The position numbers and the translations under genes are program-made. Positions 8,991-17,869 of a stretch of 64,000 nucleotides of DNA are shown piece after piece. Under the pieces are notes generated by a model, which was not told the DNA's origin, ran no database searches, and saw only the letters and a list, made by a program, of their open reading frames with translations. How positions within the stretch are numbered: the first letter of the stretch is position 1; each line of letters opens with the position of its first letter. This DNA comes from an uncultured Prevotellaceae bacterium (GTDB lineage Bacteria > Bacteroidota > Bacteroidia > Bacteroidales > Muribaculaceae), in NCBI GenBank assembly GCA_905207705.1, contig CAJLMA010000005.1:62001-126000 (forward strand), given 5' to 3'.

Positions 8991-9870
8991 ATTTAATAAT
9001 TATAGTGTTAGAGTGATTAGTGGTTTGCCTAACTGTCCAAATTATGGGAATTTAGAATTCTTATTTGTTGTCTCTGATAAAAATATAGAAAGACAATTAT
9101 TAGAGTATATACATGAATTCAAGAATAGTTATAATGTATACGTGGCAAATAATTATTCGAGCAATTATTTGCGTAGCAAAGCAAAGTTTGCCAAGACGGA
9201 GTTTGTATATTTTCAAGATTGTGATGATTATGCAGATTATGCGTATTTGAATGAATTTTGTGCTGTTAATATTTTGTCGGATGAATATGTACATTGTTTT
9301 AATGTTTCTAAAAAGTTTTATGACGTAAATGGAGTTTTGCTGAAAGAAAAAAACATTTTCCATATCACAGAAGGAGAAATAAGTGATATTCAGTATATCC
9401 CAACATGTGTATATAGTAAAATAATACCGACAAAAGCTGTTTGGAAGATTGAGTTCCCCAATTTGCCATTTACACAAGATTGGGCTATCTCTTATCAATT
9501 GTTTAAGGAAATTCGGCATAAGTATATCAACAAGGTTTCGTATATTTATAATAATTATCCTACGAGTTCATCACAAAGCTCGTTAGATACAATTTATAGA
9601 TTAAAAAGAGTTTTTAGTTATTCAAGAACATTGATAAAGGAATACTCAGATAAGAATTTAAATTACGAGTCAGATTTTCTTAAACTTAAATATAATACAA
9701 CACTTCTTTATCGTTTTGCAAAATTAAATGTCAAGTTATCTCCATATAGGCCATCGTTTAGACTTATTTCGCATTTAAGTTTGAGAAACTTAATGAGTTT
9801 ATTATATCGTACTACTCATAAATATATTGTGACAGGAAAGTTGTGTATAAAAATAGCTTTTGGTCTCTAA
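8956..9870 (+). CDS. Glycosyltransferase, family 2-like
   Basis: 304 residues from the ATG at 8956. An in-frame TTG at 8938 is less likely, since the ATG begins MALITIVIPI, the classic GT-A first strand. A DxD-like QDCDDY segment near residue 90 fits the metal/nucleotide-sugar site, and FTQDWAISYQLFKE near 175 resembles the acceptor-side region of GT2 enzymes. It overlaps wzy by 35 bases, implying translational coupling. The usual segment between the first strand and the DxD is short and divergent. It probably adds one sugar to the repeat unit; sugar and linkage are unknown. Confidence 0.68.
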   Translation: MALITIVIPIIKFNNYSVRVISGLPNCPNYGNLEFLFVVSDKNIERQLLEYIHEFKNSYNVYVANNYSSNYLRSKAKFAKTEFVYFQDCDDYADYAYLNEFCAVNILSDEYVHCFNVSKKFYDVNGVLLKEKNIFHITEGEISDIQYIPTCVYSKIIPTKAVWKIEFPNLPFTQDWAISYQLFKEIRHKYINKVSYIYNNYPTSSSQSSLDTIYRLKRVFSYSRTLIKEYSDKNLNYESDFLKLKYNTTLLYRFAKLNVKLSPYRPSFRLISHLSLRNLMSLLYRTTHKYIVTGKLCIKIAFGL

Positions 9871-9884
9871 ATTATTTTTGCGAT

Positions 9885-11012
9885 ATGGACGCGAAGAAAA
9901 AAATTGTATTTGTTCAAAATATCATAACTCCCTATAGATGTAATACATTCAATTTATTGTATCAATATGATCACAGATATGAAGTGTTCTATATGAGTAG
10001 GACGGAAAATGATAGGAATTGGGACATACCTGTATCGGAAATGAAGCATGAATATTGGCTTGACAAAACAGGAATTTATTTTAGTATCAAAGGCTTTCAT
10101 ATCCACTTAAATCCTGTACTCATAAGCAAGATCTTATTTTCACGAAATATTGGAAGTGTAGTTTTGGGTGCATCATATTGTGATGTAAATATTTTGATTT
10201 TATCGCTATTTAAGCGATTACGTTTTACAAATAAAAAATATTATTGCTGGGCGGAAGCGAACTATTTGACGAATGGAGCAAGGAAAGATTCAAGATTCAA
10301 GTCGTTTTTGAGAAAGTTTGTGTATGGTTGCGTTGATGGTGCAGCAATTGTTCCTGGAAAAATGGCGAAAATAACACTTGAAAAATGGGGAACGTCATTT
10401 AAACGGTATATAGATTTTCCTAATACAATAGATGAGTCAGCATTAATATATAATTCACAATTGCGGAATAAGAATTTAAGTGTCCCGATAATTTTAATGC
10501 CTGTGAGATTGATAGAGAATTTAAAGGGTCTCATTAATTTCTTTGATGCAATTGGACGATGCAATGTAGAAAAAGCAATTTTCTTGGTAGCAGGAGAAGG
10601 TAAGGATAGAGAATTATATGAAAAATATATCAAAGAGAATAGTTATAATGACCATATTAAATTATTAGGTTTTTGTAATTCAGAGAAAATGAAAGATTTA
10701 TACAATGAAGCAAATTTATTGGTATTACCTTCTATTTCAGACCCTTCTCCACTGACTATAGTAGAGGCGTTGAGATTTCATCTACCAATATTATGCTCAT
10801 CACATTGTGGAAATCATTTTGAGGCTGTGAAAACAGGCGTTAACGGATATACATTCTCACCATTAGATAAAAATGATATAAAAACAACTTTTGAAAAAAT
10901 GTTGTCTCAACATGAAAATTGGAATAAAATGGGAGAACAGAGCGCAATGATATATGATAAAACGTTTAGATTGGATGTTGTTGTTAAAAATCTAATGCAG
11001 AATATAGATTAA
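9885..11012 (+). CDS. Glycosyltransferase family 4
   Basis: 375 residues, GT-B fold. The ATG at 9885 lies after the upstream stop (9870) and starts MDAKKKIVFVQNIITPYR; an in-frame GTG at 9843 would lie inside the upstream gene. The C-terminal domain has the GT4 hallmarks: IILMPVRLIENLKGL, then FLVAGEGKDRELYEKY, LGFCNSEKMKDLYNEANLLVLPS and the EX7E-type segment DPSPLTIVEALRFHLPIL. It is a cytoplasmic or membrane-associated enzyme extending the capsule repeat unit. It is A+T-rich like its neighbours. Confidence 0.85.
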   Translation: MDAKKKIVFVQNIITPYRCNTFNLLYQYDHRYEVFYMSRTENDRNWDIPVSEMKHEYWLDKTGIYFSIKGFHIHLNPVLISKILFSRNIGSVVLGASYCDVNILILSLFKRLRFTNKKYYCWAEANYLTNGARKDSRFKSFLRKFVYGCVDGAAIVPGKMAKITLEKWGTSFKRYIDFPNTIDESALIYNSQLRNKNLSVPIILMPVRLIENLKGLINFFDAIGRCNVEKAIFLVAGEGKDRELYEKYIKENSYNDHIKLLGFCNSEKMKDLYNEANLLVLPSISDPSPLTIVEALRFHLPILCSSHCGNHFEAVKTGVNGYTFSPLDKNDIKTTFEKMLSQHENWNKMGEQSAMIYDKTFRLDVVVKNLMQNID

Positions 11013-11056
11013 TATATAAATGCCTGAAAAATAGAATTTTATAGTTTGTGTATGAT

Positions 11057-12277
11057 ATGAATCGCAAGTTGTTGCAGGTTAATGTGACTGCCAATTGGGG
11101 CAGTACTGGCCGTATTGCAGAAGAGATTGGTGTGGCTGCCATCAATGCAGGATGGGAAAGTTATGTTGCATACGGCAGGAATCCTCGTCAGAGTAGGTCG
11201 AATCTTGTAAAAATAGGGTCAGAACGAGATATATTGTGGCATGTTTTCCAGACTCGTTTTTTTGACCGTCAGGGATTGGCTTCGAAAAGTGCTACTAAAC
11301 AATTTGTGAAATGGATTGAACAAATGAAACCCGACATAGTCCATTTACATAACATACATGGCTATTATGTTAATTATCCTATTTTGTTCACATGCTTGAA
11401 AGAATTGAAAACACCTGTTGTGTGGACTTTACATGATTGTTGGCCGTTTACAGGTCATTGTTCCCATTTCATGTCTATAAATTGCATGAAATGGACGACG
11501 CAGTGTGAACATTGTGAATTGAAAAGAAAATATCCCGGTTCATTATTATTTGATCGTAGCTATAAAAATTATATCGATAAAAAAAAGTATTTTACATCAT
11601 TATCCGATGTGACATTAGTACCTGTATCTAAGTGGCTTAATGGTTTATTGGATAAGTCATTCTTAAAATGTTATGAAACTTATACTATTCATAACGGGAC
11701 AGATATTAATGTTTTCAGGCCTGAGATTAATGAAACAATCTACGACTTATATCATATAGACAATAAGAATTTTGTGATTGGAGTTGCAAGTGTGTGGGAT
11801 AAGTATAAGGGGCTTGACGATTTTTTTAAGTTGAGGGATGCGTTGCCAAATAACTTGTCGATGGTTCTTGTCGGATTGACAGAGAAACAAATGTGTAGTT
11901 TGCCTAAAGGGATTATTGGAATAATGCGTACCGAGAATGTTGAACAATTGCGCAATTTGTACTCTATGGCTGATGCGTTTGTTAATCCGACTTATGAGGA
12001 CAATTTCCCGACTACCAACATTGAGGCTCTTGCTTGTGGTACGCCTGTGATAACATACGACACAGGTGGTAGTCCGGAAGCAGTGGACAAGAGTACTGGA
12101 TTTGTCGTTGACAAGGGGGATATTGCCGGCATTGTCGATGCGATAGGAGCAATAAAGGAACGTGGTCGCGACTATTGGCGCAAAGCGTGCAGGCACAGGG
12201 CGGAGCAATGTTTCAATAAGGATAGACAGTATGAGCAGTACATTGAGTTGTATGACAGGATATTGTCTCGTAAATGA
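11057..12277 (+). CDS. Glycosyltransferase family 4 (WcaC/WcaL-like)
   Basis: 406 residues. The ATG at 11057 (MNRKLLQVNVTANWGSTGRI) is preferred over an upstream GTG at 11048. N-terminal donor-domain features include HLHNIHGYYVNY and WTLHDCWPFTGHC, typical of one GT4 subgroup in Bacteroidales capsule loci. The C-terminal part has DAFVNPTYEDNFPTTNIEA and CGTPVITYDTGGSPE, the conserved nucleotide-sugar-binding region. Base composition rises in G+C towards its 3' end, so it marks the border between the A+T-rich cassette and the G+C-richer capE module. Confidence 0.87.
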   Translation: MNRKLLQVNVTANWGSTGRIAEEIGVAAINAGWESYVAYGRNPRQSRSNLVKIGSERDILWHVFQTRFFDRQGLASKSATKQFVKWIEQMKPDIVHLHNIHGYYVNYPILFTCLKELKTPVVWTLHDCWPFTGHCSHFMSINCMKWTTQCEHCELKRKYPGSLLFDRSYKNYIDKKKYFTSLSDVTLVPVSKWLNGLLDKSFLKCYETYTIHNGTDINVFRPEINETIYDLYHIDNKNFVIGVASVWDKYKGLDDFFKLRDALPNNLSMVLVGLTEKQMCSLPKGIIGIMRTENVEQLRNLYSMADAFVNPTYEDNFPTTNIEALACGTPVITYDTGGSPEAVDKSTGFVVDKGDIAGIVDAIGAIKERGRDYWRKACRHRAEQCFNKDRQYEQYIELYDRILSRK

Positions 12278-12327
12278 CCGACTTCCTGTAGCTAATTGGA
12301 TGAAATAACAAGGAAAAATATATAAAA

Positions 12328-12333
12328 AGGAGG
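12328..12333 (+). promoter_or_regulatory. Strong Shine-Dalgarno of capE
   Basis: A full AGGAGG lies 8 bases before the capE ATG at 12342. Most genes in this window have only weak, A-rich upstream regions, so this site is unusual and fixes the capE start. Confidence 0.75.
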
Positions 12334-12341
12334 AAAATAGA

Positions 12342-13415
12342 ATGAGCGTATTTAAGGACAAGGTGCTGCTGATTACTGGCGGCACGGGGTCGTTCGGGAA
12401 CGCCGTGTTGCGGAGGTTCCTCGACAGCGACATCAAGGAGATTCGCATCTTTTCGCGCGACGAGAAGAAGCAGGATGACATGCGTCATGCGTTGCAGAAC
12501 CCGAAGGTGAAGTTCTACATAGGCAACGTGCGCAACAAGCGTTCGGTCGACGTGGCGATGGGCGGAGTTGACTATGTGTTCTCGGCTGCGGCGTTGAAGC
12601 AGGTGCCGTCGTGCGAGTTCTTCCCGATGGAGGCTACGCGTACCAACGTCGAGGGTACGGAGAATGTGCTGTTGTCGGCCATCGAGCACGGAGTGAAGAG
12701 CGTGGTTGTGTTGTCGACCGACAAGGCGGCTTACCCTATTAACGCGATGGGCATCTCGAAGGCGTTGATGGAGAAAGTGGCGATTGCTAAAGGCCGCGAA
12801 CTGGGCGAGGGCGCTGCAACAACTATCTGCTGCACACGCTATGGCAACGTGATGGGTTCGCGCGGCTCGGTAATACCGTTGTGGGTCGAGCAGATGAAGG
12901 AAGGAAAGCCTATAACGATAACCGACCCTGAGATGACTCGTTTCATGATGACGCTTGACGATGCCGTCGACTTGGTAGTGTATGCGTTCACACATGCCCA
13001 CAATGGCGACTTGTTCGTGCAGAAGGCTCCGGCGGCGACTCTTTCAACTTTGGCTCAGGCATTGAAAGAAACTTATGCCAAGATTAAGCCCGAGTATGGT
13101 GAAACTGAAGTAAAGGTGATAGGCACACGTCATGGCGAAAAGTTGTATGAAACGCTCGTTACACGCGAGGAGATGGCCCGTGCCATCGACATGGGCGAGT
13201 ATTACCGCATCCCGTGCGATACGCGTGACTTGAACTACGACAAGTATTTTGCTGAGGGCAACGAGAATGTTTCGCGCCTTGAAGACTACCACAGCCACAA
13301 CACGCGCCGTCTCGACGTGGAGGGAATGAAGGAACAGTTGTTGCGCTTGCGCCTGATACGCGAAGATCTCGGGCTTGACGGCGTTGAGCGTCCGCGTGAA
13401 ATCCGTTCGGAGTAA
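12342..13415 (+). CDS. capE: CapE/FnlA-type UDP-GlcNAc 4,6-dehydratase/5-epimerase
   Basis: Short-chain dehydrogenase of 357 residues that starts UDP-N-acetyl-L-fucosamine synthesis from UDP-GlcNAc. The NAD(P) motif TGGTGSFGNAVLRRFL is near residue 12. Next come FSAAALKQVPSCEF, VLSTDKAAYPINAMGISKALME (catalytic region), the RYGNVMGSRGSV block and a C-terminal segment ending VERPREIRSE. Length and motifs fit CapE/FnlA/WbjB rather than the larger CapD/FlaA1 proteins. The adjacent capF and capG complete the pathway and strengthen the call. It is G+C-richer than the preceding genes. Confidence 0.92.
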   Translation: MSVFKDKVLLITGGTGSFGNAVLRRFLDSDIKEIRIFSRDEKKQDDMRHALQNPKVKFYIGNVRNKRSVDVAMGGVDYVFSAAALKQVPSCEFFPMEATRTNVEGTENVLLSAIEHGVKSVVVLSTDKAAYPINAMGISKALMEKVAIAKGRELGEGAATTICCTRYGNVMGSRGSVIPLWVEQMKEGKPITITDPEMTRFMMTLDDAVDLVVYAFTHAHNGDLFVQKAPAATLSTLAQALKETYAKIKPEYGETEVKVIGTRHGEKLYETLVTREEMARAIDMGEYYRIPCDTRDLNYDKYFAEGNENVSRLEDYHSHNTRRLDVEGMKEQLLRLRLIREDLGLDGVERPREIRSE

Positions 13416-13430
13416 ACAAGCAAACGAGAG

Positions 13431-14597
13431 ATGGACATATTAGTAACAGGCGCGCTCGGATTCGTTGGTCGCAATCTCGTGGCGCAATTGAAGAACATAC
13501 GCGACGGCAAGGCCACTTGGTATGGCGAGATTCCAAACGGCGGCATCGGGGAGATATTTGAGTATGACCTCGATACCGACCCTGCGATGCTCGACGAATG
13601 GTGCAGCCGTGCAGGATTTGTGTATAACCTTGCCGGGGTCAACCGCCCCAAAGACCCGAAGGAGTTCATGACAGGAAATTTCGGGTTTGCATCGACATTG
13701 TTGCAGACACTCGAACGTCACGGTAACCGTTGTCCGGTGATGCTGTCGTCATCGATACAAGCCGAACTCGACAATCCTTACGGGCAATCGAAGCTTGCCG
13801 GCGAGGAATTGTTTTTCGAGTATGGCCGCCGCACGGGGGCGCATACGCTGGTTTATCGCTTTCCCAACTTGTTTGGCAAGTGGTGTCGCCCGAGCTACAA
13901 CAGCGTGGTAGCCACTTTTTGCCACAACATGGCTCACGGGCTGCCATTGCGCGTGGATGACCCGACGAAGGAATTGCGGCTTACTTACATAGACGATGTT
14001 GTTGATGAACTGATAGCTGCATTACAAGGCCGCGAGCATCGCGACGGAAAGCTTTGTTTTGTCCCTGTGGAGCATCGCGTTACACTTGGCCGTATTGTGG
14101 AGCTGCTGCAAGGCTTCCATGAAGACCCTTCGCGACTTGGATTGCCCGAGCTTGACGACCAATTCACGAGAAAGCTGCACGCTACATATTTGACTTATCT
14201 GCCCGAGGATGGATTTTCGCAAAAGCTCACCGTGCACTCTGACTATCGTGGCAGCTTCGCCGAGGTGTTCCGCACGCCCGATCGTGGGCAGTTGTCGATA
14301 AACACTGTTCTCCCGGGTGCGGTGAAGGGCGGCCATTGGCATCATACCAAGAATGAGAAGTTCATCGTCATCGCCGGCGAGGGCGTGGTGCGCTTTCGCG
14401 ACGTTCGCAATCCGCAAGACGAGGTGATAGAATATCATGTCAACGGGGCGCATCCCGAAGTGGTGGACGTGCCTCCCGGCTATACGCATGAGATAGCCAA
14501 CACGGGCGACACCGAACTCGTGTCGATAATCTGGTGCAACGAGTGTTTCGACCCGAATCGTCCCGACACCTACCGTGAACCGGTAGATAATGCCTGA
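13431..14597 (+). CDS. capF: CapF/FnlB-type bifunctional reductase-epimerase with cupin domain
   Basis: Second enzyme of UDP-L-FucNAc synthesis: the C-terminal cupin domain epimerises at C3 and the N-terminal domain reduces C4 with NADPH. 388 residues. The N-terminal SDR domain begins MDILVTGALGFVGRNL and contains LSSSIQAELDNPYGQSKLAG with the Tyr-x3-Lys pair. The cupin at about 260-380 carries GGHWHHTKNEKFIVIAGEG metal-binding histidines and PPGYTHEIANTGD. The N-terminal glycine motif GALGFVGRN is the form seen in CapF. It starts 15 bases after capE. Confidence 0.92.
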   Translation: MDILVTGALGFVGRNLVAQLKNIRDGKATWYGEIPNGGIGEIFEYDLDTDPAMLDEWCSRAGFVYNLAGVNRPKDPKEFMTGNFGFASTLLQTLERHGNRCPVMLSSSIQAELDNPYGQSKLAGEELFFEYGRRTGAHTLVYRFPNLFGKWCRPSYNSVVATFCHNMAHGLPLRVDDPTKELRLTYIDDVVDELIAALQGREHRDGKLCFVPVEHRVTLGRIVELLQGFHEDPSRLGLPELDDQFTRKLHATYLTYLPEDGFSQKLTVHSDYRGSFAEVFRTPDRGQLSINTVLPGAVKGGHWHHTKNEKFIVIAGEGVVRFRDVRNPQDEVIEYHVNGAHPEVVDVPPGYTHEIANTGDTELVSIIWCNECFDPNRPDTYREPVDNA

Positions 14598-14697
14598 AAA
14601 AACACTATCCTTAAGGCAATCATATGCTTGTTGATGAGGCACACGCGTTAATTCCTGATTGCCATAACTTTTCTTACCCACATCTCATTTTTTTCTT

Positions 14698-15888
14698 ATG
14701 GAAATGAAACTCGATTACTCCGACGTCAAGTTCAGCGACGACGGGCGGTTGAAGCTGCTCATTATCGTAGGGACACGTCCGGAGATAATACGCCTTGCGG
14801 CTGTAATAAGCAAATGCCGCAGGCATTTCGACTGCCTGTTGGCGCACACAGGCCAAAACTATGATTATAACCTGAGCGGCGTGTTCTTCAAGGATCTCGG
14901 CCTTGCCGACCCCGATGTTTACATGGGTGCCGTCGGCGACGACCTTGGTGCAACTGTCGGCAACATAATCAATTGCAGTTACAAGCTTATGGTGGCGACC
15001 CGTCCCGACGCGTTGCTCATCCTGGGCGACACCAACTCGTGTCTGTCAGCAATACCTGCCAAGCGACTGCATATCCCAATCTTCCACATGGAAGCCGGAA
15101 ACCGCTGCAAGGATGAATGCTTGCCGGAGGAAACCAACCGTCGCATCGTCGACATAATATCGGATGTGAACATGGCCTATTCGGAACATGCACGTCGCTA
15201 CCTTGCCGACTGCGGACTGCCGCGTGAGCGTACTTTTGTCACCGGTTCGCCGATGGCCGAGGTGTTGCGAGCCAACTTGCCGGCTATAGATGCAAGTGAT
15301 GTGCACAGCCGTCTTGGGCTGGAGAAAGGACGGTACATGCTCCTATCGGCTCATCGTGAAGAGAATATCGATACCGAGAAGAATTTCCGTTCATTGTTCA
15401 ACGCGATTAACGCATTGGCCGAGAAATACGATATGCCTATATTGTACTCGTGCCATCCGCGCTCGCGCAAGCGTCTTGAGCAAAGCGGTTTCGAACTTGA
15501 CAAGCGTGTAATACGCCATGAGCCGTTAGGATTCCACGACTACAACTGCTTGCAGGTGAATGCAGCGGCGGTCATCTCGGATAGCGGCACGCTGCCCGAG
15601 GAAAGTTCGTTCTACACGTCTTTAGGCCGTCCGTTCCCTGCCGTGTGCATACGTACAAGCACCGAGCGTCCCGAGGCTTTGGAGCGTGGCTGCTTCGTGC
15701 TGGCCGGCATCAGCGAGCATTCGTTGTTGCAAGCCGTGGATACAGCCATGCGCATGACTGTCGACGGCGATCATGGTACGGTAGTACCCGATTATGCCGA
15801 TGAGAACGTAAGCACGAGGGTTGTGAGCATAATACAGAGCTACACGGCCATTGTGGACAATATGGTGTGGAGAAAGAATCGCAATTGA
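14698..15888 (+). CDS. capG: CapG/FnlC-type UDP-GlcNAc 2-epimerase family protein
   Basis: Third enzyme of the UDP-L-FucNAc pathway (C2 epimerisation, WecB-like fold). 396 residues. Motifs: IVGTRPEIIRLAAVISKC near residue 22, LLAHTGQNYDYNLSG, MEAGNRCKDECLPEETNRRIVD and the LSAHREENIDTEKNF block, then SDSGTLPEESS, which contacts UDP in this family. A 100-base gap with no clear gene or terminator separates it from capF. A second ATG two codons in is equally possible. In isolation it could be wecB, but the capE-capF neighbours decide for capG. Confidence 0.9.
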   Translation: MEMKLDYSDVKFSDDGRLKLLIIVGTRPEIIRLAAVISKCRRHFDCLLAHTGQNYDYNLSGVFFKDLGLADPDVYMGAVGDDLGATVGNIINCSYKLMVATRPDALLILGDTNSCLSAIPAKRLHIPIFHMEAGNRCKDECLPEETNRRIVDIISDVNMAYSEHARRYLADCGLPRERTFVTGSPMAEVLRANLPAIDASDVHSRLGLEKGRYMLLSAHREENIDTEKNFRSLFNAINALAEKYDMPILYSCHPRSRKRLEQSGFELDKRVIRHEPLGFHDYNCLQVNAAAVISDSGTLPEESSFYTSLGRPFPAVCIRTSTERPEALERGCFVLAGISEHSLLQAVDTAMRMTVDGDHGTVVPDYADENVSTRVVSIIQSYTAIVDNMVWRKNRN

Positions 15889-15965
15889 AATTTCATTGAA
15901 AAAATGTCGGCTGGGAGCAAGCATTTTTATGCCGGATTGTTATAAATCGAAAAAAAGGAAACGAC

Positions 15966-17204
15966 ATGAGAATACTTTTGGTGACGCAATACTTTCATCC
16001 CGAGAATTTCAAAAGCAATGACATGGCATTCGAGCTTGCACGGCGAGGCCATGATGTGACCGTGTTGACAGGCTTGCCAAACTATCCTGGCGGAAAGGTA
16101 TATGACGGCTATGGGGTATTTCGTCGTCGCACTGAAACGGTGAATGGGGTAAAGATAATACGCGTGCTTGTGGTGCCGCGAGGTCGTGGCGGAGGCTTGA
16201 GGCTGGCATTGAATTATTACAGCTATGTGCTGACGGCATCAGTCAGAGCCTTTTTCTTGGCCTTGCACCGGCGTTTTGATGCCGTGATAGTACATGAAAC
16301 GTCGCCCATCACACAAGGTTATCCGGCTTTGGTCGTAAGGAAGATGCAATCCATTCCAATGTATTTCTGGGTGCTTGACCTGTGGCCAGAAAGTTTGGAA
16401 TCGGCCGGTGACATACATAACAAGCGTGTGCTTGACTACTTTGCGAGGGTGACGTGTCGCATGTATGATAATTCTCATAAGATTCTTATAAGTTCTCAAG
16501 GTTTTCGTAGTTCGATAGTAGCAAAAGGCGATTATGGAAGTCGCATAGAATATTTTCCAAATTGGGCTGAAGATATGTTTGCAGCAGGCCGTTCATCCAA
16601 GCGTCCCGATTGCTTGCCTCAAGAAGGATTTATTGTTATGTTTGCAGGCAATATCGGAGAAGCGCAAGATTTTGAAAGTGTCATGAACGCGGCGTTGTTG
16701 TTGCGCGACGATGATGTGAAGATGGTGCTTGTGGGTGATGGCCGTCGCAAGGAATATGTCGACCGATTCATTGCCGAACATGGACTTGAGAGTACGGTGT
16801 TTGCCTTAGGAAGACACCCATTAGACACAATGCCGGCTTTTTTTGCCGCAGCCGACGTGATGCTGCTTTCGCTGAAAGATGAGCCAATCTTCAGCCTTAC
16901 AGTTCCTGCCAAGTTGCAGTCGTACATGGCTGCCGGCAAGCCAGTGGCCATAATGGCTTCGGGTGAGGCCCGTCGTCTTGTCGCTGAAGCCGAGTGCGGA
17001 TTGTCGGTCAATGCCGGTGATGCTGAGGGGCTTGCGGGAATAATAAGGCGGATGCGCCAAATGTCTCGAACTGAGCTTGACAGGATGGGGCAGAATGGAT
17101 TCAGTCATTACAAGGAAAATTTTACTCTTGACAAATGTATGGATCATTTATGCCAAATGCTTGATGATGGTGAAAAAGAAAGATTGCGGCAGAAAAAGAA
17201 ATAA
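15966..17204 (+). CDS. wbuB: WbuB-like GT4 glycosyltransferase (probable L-FucNAc transferase)
   Basis: 412 residues. The N-terminus MRILLVTQYFHPENFKSND, followed by LARRGHDVTVLTGLPNYPGG, is the signature of the WbuB/WcaI GT4 group. The C-terminal domain has GFIVMFAGNIGEAQDFESV, LVGDGRRKEYVDRFI and SLTVPAKLQSYMAAGKPV. In Escherichia coli loci, wbuB follows the fnlABC genes and its product transfers L-FucNAc; here it likewise follows capE-capF-capG, so the same donor is likely. A Lys/Gln-rich tail (ERLRQKKK) ends the protein. The acceptor is unknown. Confidence 0.85.
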   Translation: MRILLVTQYFHPENFKSNDMAFELARRGHDVTVLTGLPNYPGGKVYDGYGVFRRRTETVNGVKIIRVLVVPRGRGGGLRLALNYYSYVLTASVRAFFLALHRRFDAVIVHETSPITQGYPALVVRKMQSIPMYFWVLDLWPESLESAGDIHNKRVLDYFARVTCRMYDNSHKILISSQGFRSSIVAKGDYGSRIEYFPNWAEDMFAAGRSSKRPDCLPQEGFIVMFAGNIGEAQDFESVMNAALLLRDDDVKMVLVGDGRRKEYVDRFIAEHGLESTVFALGRHPLDTMPAFFAAADVMLLSLKDEPIFSLTVPAKLQSYMAAGKPVAIMASGEARRLVAEAECGLSVNAGDAEGLAGIIRRMRQMSRTELDRMGQNGFSHYKENFTLDKCMDHLCQMLDDGEKERLRQKKK

Positions 17205-17208
17205 ATTG

Positions 17209-17216
17209 TAACTTTG
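17209..17216 (+). promoter_or_regulatory. Possible internal promoter before wbuC
   Basis: TAACTTTG matches the -7 consensus. The nearest upstream TTG (17184-17186) leaves a 22-base spacer, longer than usual, so this is a weak candidate within the 109-base wbuB-wbuC gap. Confidence 0.35.
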
Positions 17217-17313
17217 TGATTTGACATAGGATTGTTACGTCAATGAATGCAAGATTATATTATGATGGGCATTTTAACAAGGATGTCATTATTGATAAAA
17301 TTATTGGGACGTT

Positions 17314-17712
17314 ATGATATTGGATGGTGAATTGTTTGATGAAATATTGGGGCGGGCTGTGGAGTCTCCGCGACATAGGATGCATTATGATTTGCGGACA
17401 TCGCAATCCGACACTTCACAACGCATGCTTAATGTTTTGATGGAGGATACGGTAATACCCATACACAGGCATAATGGTACATCGGAGACGGTAGTCGTAC
17501 TGAGAGGGGCGGTGCGAGAAGATTTCTTTGACGAGAACGGAAACAAGACGGCAGAATTTACTCTTGTTGCAGGAAGCGATTGTGTCGGTGTACAAGTGCC
17601 GCGTGGGCAATATCACACTGTAGTCTGCTTGAAGGATGGCAGTGTCATCTTTGAAGCAAAGGATGGTGCATACGATCCGCGATCGACGGAAGACATATTG
17701 CATTTGTATTAG
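17314..17712 (+). CDS. wbuC: WbuC family cupin metalloprotein
   Basis: 132-residue cupin of the WbuC family, which is found with FucNAc/O-antigen gene sets and has no settled biochemical role. The cupin metal motif is visible as VIPIHRHNGTSETVVVLRG near residues 47-65, with the later ligand in VPRGQYHTVVCLKDG. It lies downstream of wbuB, matching the wbuB-wbuC order in enterobacterial loci. It ends the capsule operon; a terminator-like hairpin follows at 17799. The family assignment is solid; function (a sugar-modifying or regulatory role) is unknown. Confidence 0.85.
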   Translation: MILDGELFDEILGRAVESPRHRMHYDLRTSQSDTSQRMLNVLMEDTVIPIHRHNGTSETVVVLRGAVREDFFDENGNKTAEFTLVAGSDCVGVQVPRGQYHTVVCLKDGSVIFEAKDGAYDPRSTEDILHLY

Positions 17713-17798
17713 TAGATGAATGTCTTTATTCTTGAAATAGCACCTGATAAGGATTGATGAGATAAAATATAAACACAAATTGATATTTTGGATGGAAA

Positions 17799-17834
17799 GG
17801 CAATCGGAATTTGGTTCCGGTTGCCTTTGTTGTT
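17799..17834 (+). terminator. Terminator-like hairpin ending the capsule operon
   Basis: GGCAATCGGAA (17799-17809) pairs with TTCCGGTTGCC (17815-17825), an 11-bp stem with one G-U pair and a 5-base TTTGG loop, followed by TTTGTTGTT. It overlaps the promoter of the next gene, whose -33 TTTG is the loop itself. Confidence 0.65.
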
Positions 17835-17841
17835 ACCTTTG
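17810..17841 (+). promoter_or_regulatory. Promoter of the MutS-family gene
   Basis: TTTG 17810-17813, a 20-base spacer and TACCTTTG 17834-17841 form an excellent -33/-7 pair. The predicted start near 17848 excludes upstream in-frame start codons (17780) and supports the ATG at 17870. Confidence 0.8.
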
Positions 17842-17869
17842 CTTGAAGATAGGATGCTATTTTAAAAAT

